A stretch of 64,000 nucleotides of DNA from Biomphalaria glabrata (lineage: Eukaryota; Mollusca; Gastropoda; Planorbidae), in assembly GCF_947242115.1 (NCBI RefSeq), contig NC_074721.1, positions 35,683,754 to 35,747,753 of the forward strand, given 5' to 3'. The translations under genes were made by a program, and so were the position numbers. This document shows, piece after piece, positions 54,445 through 64,000 of this stretch (its first letter is position 1; each line of letters begins with the position of its first letter). Below the pieces are notes generated by a model. The model worked only from the letters and a program-made list of their open reading frames with translations. It was not told where the DNA came from and searched no databases.

Positions 54445-54560
54445 TTTATGGCTTCTGATATTCATGCTTAAAATATTGAAAACTGCCTTCTTACTTAATG
54501 AATGGACCACTTCGGGAGTCGATTCTGAGTTTGTGTTTCCACACAAACTTTCTAGTAATC
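54445..54560. repeat. Dispersed repeat family A, copy 3
   Basis: It matches 350-460: AAAATATTGAAAACTGCCTT, GGACCACTTCGGGAGTCGAT and the GTTTGTG...CACAAAC inverted repeat. Confidence 0.65.
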
Positions 54561-54699
54561 TTGGAGGAAAATTTTGGAGGGTTTATTTGGCAATGATTTC
54601 TCTCTCAGTCAATGCTAGATCTACAATGTGTCTGTCACGTATCAATTTATAAACCAAAGTCTAGTTTAAAATAAACTTAACATATTTATGTCCAGTACG

Positions 54700-55115
54700 G
54701 AAATACCGCACTGCAAGTGTCAAAATTTCCCATGACGTCATCACATCCGGTGACATCTTGACAGCTAGCGCGAAGTAATTTGATTGGTTAAAACAAGCGT
54801 CTAGAGAAGGGTGCTAAGGAAACGCGGGATCTAGAGTTGGCAGTTGTGGAGAAAATTTCATAGAGATAAGACGTGTTTTAGTTTTGAGTTGTAACTTGCA
54901 GTGACAAGTCTTGTATTTTATTAGATCTAGTATTAATCTGAATATATTTATTATTGAGCTTTGAAAGAAGTTATTCATCTGATACAGTTTTATTTCTGTA
55001 CATACTATATATATTTTGTGATTCCAAGTTCTGAATTAAAGTTCTGTATTTTATTTAATAGGATCTTTGTTTATTGAATCTCTAGTAGTTATTTAGATCT
55101 AGAGATATATATCAA
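54700..55115. promoter_or_regulatory. Promoter-like block with CRE and CCAAT
   Basis: TGACGTCATCACATCCGG lies at about 54733, followed by GATTGGTT (inverted CCAAT) at about 54783. A late GAATTAAAG polyadenylation-like site and a TTAATAG|GATC acceptor-like site lie near 55060. It could be a host promoter or an LTR-type regulatory fossil; neither can be shown. Confidence 0.25.
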
Positions 55116-55297
55116 CAGAATCCCCGGCATGTCAAAGTAGCTTCTTGTACCATCTGGCATCTCAAGAAAAGATCTACAACATTAGCAAGACGAATGAACA
55201 CTATCAACAACAAGAGTACTGTGACAGTGTCCATAGCGTCTGTCTCAACGCTTCATTTCTTTGTGATTCCTGTAGTCTCTTCAGAAATTACAAACTT

Positions 55298-55575
55298 CCA
55301 TTGGTGGCTCGGTGACTGAGGTGTTAAGCGCTTGGCTTTCAAACATGGGGTTTTAGGTTCGAATTTCGGTGAAGAGTGGGGGTTTTTTTTTTCGGGATAT
55401 TTAGGGCGTCTCTGAGTCCACCCAGTTTTAATGGGTACCTGACATTAGTTGGGGAAAAGTAAAGGCAATTGATCGTTGTGCTTGCCACATGCCACTTTCG
55501 TTAACCGTGGGCGACAGAAATAGATGACCTTTACATTATCTGCCCCATAGATTGCAAGGTCTGAAAGGGGAACTT
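55298..55575 (+). mobile_element. tRNA-derived SINE family 1, copy 3
   Basis: Head GGTGGCTCGGTGACTGAGG with a degenerate B box GGTTCGAATTTC, then GGCGTCTCTGAGTCCACCC and AGATGACCTTTACATTATC, ending in a T-rich tail. It matches the copy at 2182. Confidence 0.8.
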
Positions 55576-56324
55576 TATTTTTTTTAATTCAATTGGAATC
55601 TTGAATCAACATCTTTTTTCTGTAAAAAGCCTTCTGTTTTCGTTTTAATAAAGAAATTACGCACTATGGACTATGGCTGGAAACAATTGTAGGGCACATT
55701 TGGAGGGCTCAATCGATGACACAGGGGCATTATTGAAGAGCCAATGTGGCGGGAAAAACAATTGTATTGATCTGTAAACTTTTCTAGAACAACTAGATCT
55801 AGTAAATACGTAAAACAAAATTAGGCTAATCAGCCCCCAGAGGTTAAAAGAAAAACCAAATTAAACACACAAACATGTGACACAGATGGTGAGTTTTGAT
55901 TGGTTTAAAGTGTAGAAATGTTAAAACTAATGCATTGTTTTCAGCGTGATAAACGAAACATCGGGTTTTTTGTTTCATAAACTCCACATCGCCTGAAGTG
56001 GCGACAATCTGGTCAAGGTTGAAGAGTGCTCAGAGATTTAAATACGTCCCCAATCACTCCGACATCTGACACCACGTGTAATTATCAGATGTGGAGTAAT
56101 TATTTAATAAGCATGAGTTAATAAGTGTCGATCACTCCATTAGGTCTGCTGTAAAGATACACAATGCTTCTTGTAGATGTGTGTCTGTGTGGGTTGATGT
56201 GTGTTGATGATTTGAAACATAGCGTGTCTGCATCCAGGAGATTGGATCTGTTAGGGATTGGTTGGCTTGTTTAAGGCTAGACCTAGAAGATTTGGTCTCT
56301 GTCGCACACACACACACAACCTTC

Positions 56325-56450
56325 TAATTCCTCTTCTTTGTTCTCTGTATTGGAGGGTTCAGACGAGTAGTCCTATATTTGCGATGATATGCGCAGTGGT
56401 TTTCATATATGGCAGCTCTCCAAACAGATTTTCTCCTATAAGCGGTTTTT
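56325..56450. repeat. Dispersed repeat family E, copy 3 (diverged)
   Basis: CTTCTTTGTTCTCTGTATTG, GGTTCAGACGAGTAG, GATGATATGCGCAGTGGTTT and GGCAGCTCTCC follow the order of the copies at 36535 and 48372. Confidence 0.55.
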
Positions 56451-56684
56451 GGCTAGTGTGTTGTTCGGGTCAGTCGATAAATTGTGCAGCTTTGAAGGAC
56501 ATGGTCGTCATTCTTCTCAAAACCACATTGAAAGTACTCAACCATAGATTCTAGTGAAACAGACTTAACAATTAATATATACAGTACATTTATACTGTCG
56601 AGCAGAGCCATTTCTTCTCTAGTTTGTATATGTTTAATAAATATATATTGACGTCTGAATTGTTACACTTGTTAGGTGCCTCCG

Positions 56685-57370
56685 CTCTGTGTCTTATGCT
56701 GATAAATCAAACGGAGGTAACACTCAAATAACGTAATCCAATAATACAGGTGTAAGGAGACGATATACGTTAGTGGATGTCATGTATCAGTTTTAGAACC
56801 CCTGTAATATTTGGTGACTAGTAGTCACTGAACTAGTCCGTGCTAACTGCACGAGATTTTTCTTCTGGTCGGATACTGACCACGAGGTGGACACCTCAGT
56901 TGATCTTGGACTCTTAGAAAGAGAGGAGCGTTGTTATCTCCTCGAGTAGAAAGTATAAGTACTAAGTGATTATTATTAAGTAAGCAGAACTATTTCCTTT
57001 GGATATGTATAATGTGTGATGGCTGAAGTCGCCAATATCTTTTGTGATTTATTTTATATGTAATAAAATCCATGTCTGCTACCATAGTGTATATTAATGA
57101 TTCTAAATGTTGTGGTTGGAGAGTCCAGTATGTTAGTGTTCCCACGCACCTGCAAATCTAGTGCGTGTGAGAAAGTATTTAGTTAAGAACACTTTAGTAG
57201 TACCAGAAGAGGTATCTACAACACACAGAGACATTCGCGTCATCACGCCTACAACAGGAACCAGGCCGTGACATGGACGCTGATAGTGCATATCGAACAA
57301 GACGTTTAATAATAACGAAGGGAACCGTCGAATGTCGTCAAGCTAAATCTCTACGTCCATAAAGACTGCC
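56685..57370 (-). repeat. Dispersed repeat family B, copy 3
   Basis: 57290-57365 is the complement of 1615-1690 (GAAGGGAACCGTCGAATGTC), and 56690-56735 is the complement of 1750-1815 (GAGGTAACACTCAAATAACG). The spacing is about 530 bp here against about 60 bp in copy 1, so either copy 1 is internally deleted or this one carries an insert. Confidence 0.55.
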
Positions 57371-57609
57371 TCTAGATATATATCTAAAGCTGTCAAATGT
57401 ATTTTGTTAACATTTCGCTATTCTTCCTAAAATGCATTTCTTGTTTTTACTTTGTCGAGCCATTGTCTCTAATTCACAACTTCCCGTATGTATGAAACAA
57501 ACAACTAATTCCTAGTCGTGTCGTAACACACTATTTTGTTATTGTTCATTTCGCAATGTTGCACTAAAGAAAGACAGGCTGATATTGCTAAACAGACACT
57601 TCACAGGAG

Positions 57610-57796
57610 CAGTGCTGGATTTACCTACAGGCAATATAAGCTATAAATTAGGGCCCCTTCCAAGCCTCAAAAATGGTTCCAGGAATAGCTTCAATCATTT
57701 TAAAGAAAGAGCAAAGGGAAATATGCTTTATGTTGATGACAAGGGGCCCCATTTCCCAATTAGCTTAGAGCCTTTTTAAGTTTAAATCCGGCCCTG
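57610..57796. mobile_element. hAT-type MITE, 187 bp (CAGTGCTGGATTTACC)
   Basis: The ends are CAGTGCTGGATTTACCTAC and TTAAATCCGGCCCTG, with inner GGGCCCCTT/GGGGCCCC inverted segments. The flanks CACAGGAG (57602-57609) and AACAGGAG (57797-57804) form a 7/8 duplication. Confidence 0.8.
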
Positions 57797-58176
57797 AACA
57801 GGAGTACAAATCATTGCAGATATTCTGAGTAGTGTGGTTATTTCATCTCCTATGTCATGGATTCTTACATATTTAGAATATTGAAATTTAGCGGAACTTA
57901 AAAGATAAATATACAGATTGGTCAACTGGACAGAATATACAGGAGAAAATGCTAGTTCTATGTAACAGTAAGTCACAAAGACCCAGACATTTCTATTTTT
58001 TTTTCTATTTTGAGCCAATCAAGATCTATGTCCGTCTGATCATTGTGTGGACGCAGATTACAAACCATGGACCCAGAATCAATAGTGACGTCATGTGTAA
58101 CTAAACTGACCAATTACATAAAGTTCACTTGGTCAAACATAGTTTTGTTCTGACCACGTTTACAGTCTACACACAC

Positions 58177-59070
58177 CATGAGCGTAGCCACTTTTTTTTT
58201 TCGGTGTGGTGGTTTTGAGGTGGATCCCCCCCCCCAAACGGGCGCAAAAAAAAATTCATATGTATGTGTGTGTGTGTGTCTGTGTCTGGGTGTGTACATA
58301 ATTAATCTTTATTACATTCTGACCCTTCATTCTTTCGGAAGACGTTTATTGTACCCTAGAATAGGTTTTTCCTGGAGTTAGTGGGAAAATTTTTGACTCC
58401 CCGCCATTGCCAGCATCGAGGGGGGAGCGCCGTGAGCTTCATCAAAGAGGTAACCTATTTTTAGCTTCAAACCCCGCTGGAGGGGGGGGGGCTAACTCAA
58501 AACCCTTTATGGCTACAATCATTGCATTTTGAGTGTCTAATTATTTTTGTTATATAGAAGTGGTATATTTAGCTTCAAACCCCGCTGAAGGGGGGTTCAA
58601 ACTCAAAAACCCTTTGGCTACGCTCATAGAATTTTAGTGTGTAATTGTTTTTTTTATATTGCAGAGGTGGTTTTTAGCTCTAAATTCCGCTGGATGGGGT
58701 TTTAAACACAAAACCCCTCTTGGCTACGCTCATAGAATCTAGTAACTGATGTATGGATATTTCTATATTGAAGAGGGGGTTTTATCTTAAATTTCGGAGG
58801 TTTTTTTTTAAATCAAAATCTTCTTTAGCTATGCTCTTGGAATTCGGAGATTGCATTCTTTTTTTTTCTTTTAGGTTTTGTTTTATAGAACAGGGGGATT
58901 TGGCTGCAAACCCCCCTTTGCTGCACCGGGGGAAGTGATGGTTTAGTATTAAAATCTCACCTAAAATAAATAGAATTCAAGCAAAAAATTAGTCACTAAA
59001 TTCCGACACCCCCCATAGGGGGATTTCATTTCGGGGGTGGGGGGGGGGTGGCCCTCTGACTACGCCCATG
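58177..59070. mobile_element. 894-bp element with repeated termini (CATGAGCGTAGCC...CTACGCCCATG)
   Basis: Inverted ends CATGAGCGTAGCCAC and CTGACTACGCCCATG. The flanks ACACACAC and ACGTACAC agree at 6/8. The interior holds about five degenerate units of about 110 bp, each with AGCTTCAAACCCCGCTGGAG and TTTGGCTACGCTCATAGAAT, so terminus-like motifs recur inside. It is related to the 72-bp relic at 32276. Confidence 0.65.
58445..58935. repeat. About 110-bp degenerate tandem repeat
   Basis: Units begin near 58448, 58557, 58664, 58770 and 58890 with an AGAGGTGGTTTTTAGCT-like start, an AACCCCGCTGGAGGGGG middle and a GGCTACGCTCATAGAAT end. Confidence 0.7.
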
Positions 59071-60120
59071 ACGTACACATCTCTGGGAAGTCAGACAGTC
59101 TCAAAAAGAAGTATCAAACAAACAATACAAATTGTACATTTTTAAAAATTTAGCTCCAGTATTTTTGAATCATTAATGCAGAACATAAAATATCCCGATC
59201 TATGATATATGCTAATGTTTGTATAGTTTAGAGAGTAAATGTCAAGTGATGAGCAGTTTAAGGCCAGTTATTATTTGTTGGACTCATTCACAGCCTAAAT
59301 CACAATCACTTCAAACAGGAAGCCCCTGTCGAAAGACAATCACTGCCGATGTCAATTCTCTGCAGATCATCTTCCCTTCCAACATACATTTCCTGCTGTC
59401 TGCAAACCATCCATCCTTGAAATATACAATCCAGCATGCGTGCAATCTTAGCAGACACATCCTCTAACTATATGTGGAACGAAAGGTTTGTTTTCAGAAA
59501 CACTAGAGTGACGAGACTAACTATATGTGAAACGAAAGGTTTGCTTCGGACAATCTACTCCGGTACGTCTCAAAATGCTCCCCCCCCCAGGACAAACATA
59601 GACAAAAGGGGAGGGAAGTGGTATAAACTACCGGACCTATATAACTGGACAGAAAATCCATTCCACTAAATTGATCAAGTGAGAGATGTATCAGTTGTTC
59701 TCTCTATTTATTTAACCTACTGGCAAGGCGTTAGACAATGATATAGTATCAGAGGTAACCAAAATAAATCCAGCTTACTAAAACAGATAAAGTCTATGTG
59801 ATAATTGTAAGTTCTGTTACGATGGCTCTTTATCATACACCAAAAAGACCCATCAATAGTAGATTACGAGAACTTAAATGTTGATTCAACAAATAATAAT
59901 GTCAATAATGACCTCGTTTACATTACTCCCAAAGACATTAATTTTAATGTTAGCTAATGTTAGTATTTACTATGTAGACTAGAATAGACCTCTACCTCTA
60001 TATATAAATGATTATTAACCTAAGAGGCTTGTCCCTTTGGCGCCTTGGACTATAAGCGTAAGAACACGCTCTGCTCATTTTCTTCGACGTGTTGGGCTTA
60101 ACACTAAAACTAAAAATTTG

Positions 60121-60121
60121 A

Positions 60122-60181
<60 letters not shown>
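60121..60181. repeat. (TA)n microsatellite
   Basis: About 29 TA units. Confidence 0.97.
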
Positions 60182-60183
<2 letters not shown>

Positions 60184-61242
60184 CTACGGAGAACTTCAGT
60201 CTTTTAGTTCGTTTTCAAAACTGAAGATCTTGCGACTTTCCAGACTTTATAAAAGCACTTGCGTCAGAAATACCCTGTTGTCAAGTTAAAAAAAATTGAT
60301 TTCATTTTCCAGTCTATATATTTTATGTCTATGATCACACCATTCTGTCATCCTCCTCTATATTCCTCTTTCAACACGCATTCGCACCATTCCACATTCA
60401 CACTATGCTGGGCCAGTGGCTAATTACAGTTAATTAAAGCTTACTAAGTTTCTAGATGCAGTCAACCAGTCAAGTTTTATAAAGAATATGGAGTACTACA
60501 TGTAATTAGTTGAAATATCAATTAGGGTCGCAGTCTGTAATTGTGTAATTGTGGCTTGAGGGGACAAATTCGTTGAAATAATAATTAATTTTAAAAACTT
60601 ACTTTTATTCTGTTAGCAACTGTTTTCTAGCTTCAAGGCAGCAAAAAGAAAAAAAGGAAAAAAGCAAACAGATTACTTGTTTAAAAAACCCAGATTGCTC
60701 CTAAAGGCGCTACTGTTAGAGTGGAATAAACGTCCAGCTAATGCATCACACTATAATAGTTACAATAAATGAAAACGGAGGGCCTGACAGTGAAGACAAA
60801 AGTTTATAACCTGACAGTCAAAGACCTGTACCTGTAAATAGAGTGAAACATTCTTTTAAGTCCCACTAACCAAGTGAAAACTGCAATACAGTGTATAAAC
60901 AAACAAAGTTCTCATGAAACAAACTCTCTTTTAATTCTCTTTTAGAGTTTACTAAAGTTCAGGTTTCGTATTTTTTCTAATGCCTTTCTCGGACATAAAA
61001 TGTCATTGCTGATATAAAAACTCGTGAAACTAGTTGGGTTCACCGCTTTTTTGAAGCTCCATTCTGTAACCTGGATTCATGTCCAATTAAAACCTTTTTT
61101 TTTTTATTGTATTATAGATTTCACAATTGAATGAATGATTATATTAATAAATTTACAGCTGTTTAAAATAAAACAAAGCAAGAAATAATTAAAAATATAT
61201 GAATCCAGGGGTACGGACTGTGTGTCTATGTTTTTATGTAAT

Positions 61243-61702
61243 CAGGGCCGGATTTAAGTGTATGGAGGCCCCGGGACAGATTTTTTGTGGAAGTCATATG
61301 CTTTCTAGAAAGCTTTAATAAAAATCCACTTATTAATTAAAAAATAATACTAATATTTAAAACTATGCCATATTATAAAAGAAAGTACTTGTAAATGAAA
61401 TGAGTTTTTCCTTAATTAAAAAATACTATTAAATATGCATATTTTAGTAACATGAAAATGTTTACGTAATGTAGTAAATCCGGAGTATATGAAGAGCACA
61501 CAATAAGAGGACACTTTCTAACCACAGCAATGTTGCCAACTGTAAAGTATTATTGGTAAATATGCGGAAACAAATGTTTAAGAACAAAATCGTAACGTAG
61601 CTGATCCGTCGAATTATTGATTTTTTCTCTATTGTGGGGGCCCATTTCTTGTGGAGGTCCCTTTGCTATAGCCCCACCTGGCCTCCTTCAAATCCGTCCT
61701 TG
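61243..61702. mobile_element. hAT-type MITE, 460 bp (CAGGGCCGGATTTAAG)
   Basis: The ends are CAGGGCCGGATTTAAGTGTA and CTTCAAATCCGTCCTTG. The flanks TATGTAAT and TATGTGCT agree at 6/8. The ends resemble those of the 187-bp MITE at 57610, so the two are related. Confidence 0.7.
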
Positions 61703-62289
61703 TATGTGCTATATGTTTTGTTTATTGTATTCCAAGATGCTATTTTTAGAGAGATTATGGATTACATAGGCCTATAGTTTGTTTTTTTAACTTGACTTGC
61801 GATGTTTAAAGGAAGTGACGTCTAATTAATAGAAAGACACTTGATCAGACAAAATGGCGATACCAAGTTGTTTTGAGTGAGCTGACATCTTGTTAAAATT
61901 CATTCAACACCTTATGATTAAATTTGAATTTTGTAGTGTCCTACATTGATATTAAAATGTTGATATTTTTTCAATAGAAATTGATTTTTATTTGTTGTAA
62001 AGAAGAGTTGCAAGCTTTTATTGCAATGTGAGTATCACGTTAATACATACGTCACCAAGTGAAGTTTTGATTGACTATCTGTAGCTACGTCACAACACCT
62101 ACCGAACTACGGGACAACAAAAAGTATGCAAATAGAAAAAAAGCTTTACCAAAGAGATTGAGTTTAAACCCAGCTATCTGAAAAAAAGCGGTAAACTTCT
62201 TTGAGTATCAACATGTCGTCTCTTCCTCGTGTTGAACGGTGCACTTGTGCGCACCATCGGTGTTGGCGCGGATCGAGGTTATACCAATA

Positions 62290-62640
62290 TTTATGATTGA
62301 CCGTTTGTTGTGTAGCCCGTTAGCTAAGTTGGTTAGAGCTGCCTGTGTATGCTATTCTGCCTCAACGTGGCACCCGGGTGGAAACGATTTCTTGAGGAAG
62401 TGATTAGGCTAAATGAATAGCAAAACAAAACTCCTGTGGGAGTGTCCAAGGGAATGCGAGAGTTTTCCCATTGCACGGTGCGGAGTTGAAAGAGAGCTTC
62501 CACGTCCCTGCCGAAAATCCATGCGCCGTTCCTCAAGGGACCGTTACACAAATGGCGAGTCTTGCACGGTAAGCTTGGTACAAAATAGGATAATGGCGGA
62601 GGGTTCCTGATGTGCTCGGCCTTCGGCCATGTATTCTAGT
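62290..62640 (+). other. GC-richer block with tRNA A-box-like head and a short open frame
   Basis: TTAGCTAAGTTGGTTAGAGC at about 62320 resembles a pol III A box, but no proper B box follows (GGGTGGAAACG is a poor match). The frame from 62413 (WECPRECESFPIARCGVERE and on) is Cys/Arg-rich and runs to a donor-like GTAAGC at 62571. It could be a SINE, an exon or neither. Confidence 0.25.
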
Positions 62641-63629
62641 CAATGCGCCCGGAGTGCCAGACATATCGGACATTGACTTGGATCTCTTCCAGACAGAACG
62701 GTTTGTTCAAACAGGCTTACATGCCTAGAGCTTGAAGAGCTTTCGGCTCAACTCTTTGGACAATCACACAGTTAGAGCTGTAACAAAGTGAAAGTAGTGG
62801 CTTAGATCAAGACCAAGTGTTAGAATTTATAACGATTGGTCTCGCTTAAGTTCATCTACTGGGCTTTTTTTTTTTCTGTTTTATTTTAGTGACAAATAAA
62901 GTATAAATCTTAAATTTATCATTTTAACATAAAATAGGATTTTTTTTAAATGATATATTTCATCATCATGAATGTCTCTGTGTCCTTGCGTGACCGTTGA
63001 GTGAACGTCTGCGTCTATCGAACGCTGTTGAAGATCTCCACGGCAGAAGATCAACATTTTGTTTGAGTAGCATTTTGTTCGCTGACTGATTATGTGTAAT
63101 CAGTTTTACTTTGGAGACAGCTATAGTTCTAGAAATAGAGCTCTTTTGAAAGCAAGGTGAAGAAAAATCGGTTGTTAATTTTGTCCTTACCCTTAACTCT
63201 TTCTCTACGTAATTATTTACAACACATTCTAGTGGAATCAACGTTGGTATCGTCAGTTAGGAGAGAAAGAGTTAAACATGTTTTCCGAAGTGCTTTTGAG
63301 TACTTTGAAATGTACGGAAAAAAGGCAATTTTATTTTCCTTCTGGTTACAATGTAAAACTTTTTGCTTTTATTTTATAACTATTTGATTTCATTAGATCT
63401 TGACGGATTACAAAATAGAAGAACGATTCTTAAAAGTAATAGAAACCCTTATTTTGAAAAGAAAAGCTTCTCTTTTTTGAAGCCGACAGTTTTTAGGACT
63501 TGTCATTAACGAAATGATTACAATTTTAATGGTCAGTTTATAAGTGAGAAACATTTTTTATTGTTGTTGTTTTAACTGCGAAAGATTTTTCATCAGTTTC
63601 TTTTTTTTTTTGACAATGCTTAAATCAAA

Positions 63630-63815
63630 TCAGTCTGTCTGTCAGTCTGTCTGTCTGTCAGATTGGTAAGAAGTTTGTACACATTATACGTATCTCCGAC
63701 ACCCAATCTCGGATCAAGCTGAAATCTTGCACAATTATTTCTTTTACCTTACAACACAAGAATAAAAAAAAATAATCAATTAGTTAATTAACTATTGGTA
63801 ATTAATTATATATTA
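63630..63815 (+). repeat. Dispersed repeat family D, copy
   Basis: CTGTCTGTCAGATTGGTAAG, ATCTCGGATCAAGCTGAAAT, CTTGCACAATTATTTCTTTT and AGTTAATTAACTATTGGTAA occur in the family's usual order. Confidence 0.7.
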
Positions 63816-64000
63816 TAATTATTAATTACATAGTTATCTCGAACAATGGAAAGAAATTGTACTTGACTGAACTGATGGTATAAGCTGAATTAGTCCCCTT
63901 TGTAGGTCCACGCTTTAACTCGTACTAATTAATCCTCAACTATTCGTCTTTTTATATCCGTCTTATATACTGTTCGTGTTATTGCTGTTACGCGCCCTTG

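Noticed and set aside
59219-59467. 82-codon plus-strand frame
   Set aside because: No motif, no plausible acceptor in phase 0 to continue gene 2.
62311-62390. tRNA gene
   Set aside because: The A-box-like part is present, but no B box and no cloverleaf could be drawn.

Overview
The window is eukaryotic, AT-rich and dominated by transposons. The split genes with consensus GT-AG splice sites, tRNA-derived SINEs, hAT MITEs, many 5'-truncated LINEs and a genome-wide excess of AGATCT/TCTAGA-type words fit a freshwater pulmonate snail (Biomphalaria or Bulinus type). That assignment is inference from sequence style. There are no operons, CRISPR arrays, rRNA genes or convincing free-standing tRNA genes.

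Two host genes are supportable, both on the + strand and both for secreted peptides. Gene 1 has a TATA box at 2730 and a short non-coding exon to 2785. Its coding exons are 6871-6951, 9830-9983 and 16617-16783. The splice phases agree and give a 133-residue preprotein with a signal peptide and two six-cysteine C-C-CC-C-C modules, one per exon. Gene 2 has a TATA box at 33528 and a candidate non-coding exon to 33644. A signal-peptide exon (40309-40437) starts a Trp/Arg-rich mature protein; its later exons were not found. Introns of both genes are filled with mobile DNA.

The largest element is a whole-looking 8.2-kb Ty3/gypsy-class LTR retrotransposon (19615-27833) with near-identical LTRs. It carries one 1525-codon gag-pol frame in the order gag, protease, integrase, reverse transcriptase, RNase H. 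This is the inverted order known for Gmr1-like elements. It landed inside a 22-bp minisatellite and split it in two.

DNA transposons are numerous. Several hAT-type elements have 8-bp target duplications: 3267-4227, 4831-6666, 10260-12868, 13286-15687 with a nested copy at 14774-15214, 18005-18190, 38265-39419, 45827-46416, 57610-57796 and 61243-61702. A separate CAGTGGCGTAGCTA-ended MITE family has three copies, one swollen by 890 bp of 12-bp repeats. LINE debris includes endonuclease, RT and zinc-knuckle 3' ends from at least three families. Two SINE families have three copies each. At least five further dispersed repeat families (A, B, D, E, F) can be paired by eye.

Stretches where nothing was recognised, beyond the features listed: 600-1300, 2860-3266, 7443-8030, 8110-8640, 8710-9340, 12877-13140, 16860-17430, 17680-17990, 18200-18700, 21030-22308 (leader of the LTR element), 26887-27430, 28480-28850, 30330-30780, 32620-33105, 33650-34375, 37400-38260, 39430-39590, 39650-40180, 40440-40820, 41280-41390, 41775-42035, 42600-43260, 44440-45080, 46425-47450, 48500-48975, 49795-50400, 50830-51170, 51705-52490, 53000-53270, 54560-54700, 55575-56320, 56450-56680, 57375-57600, 57805-58170, 59075-60120, 60182-61234, 61711-62290 and 62800-63620.
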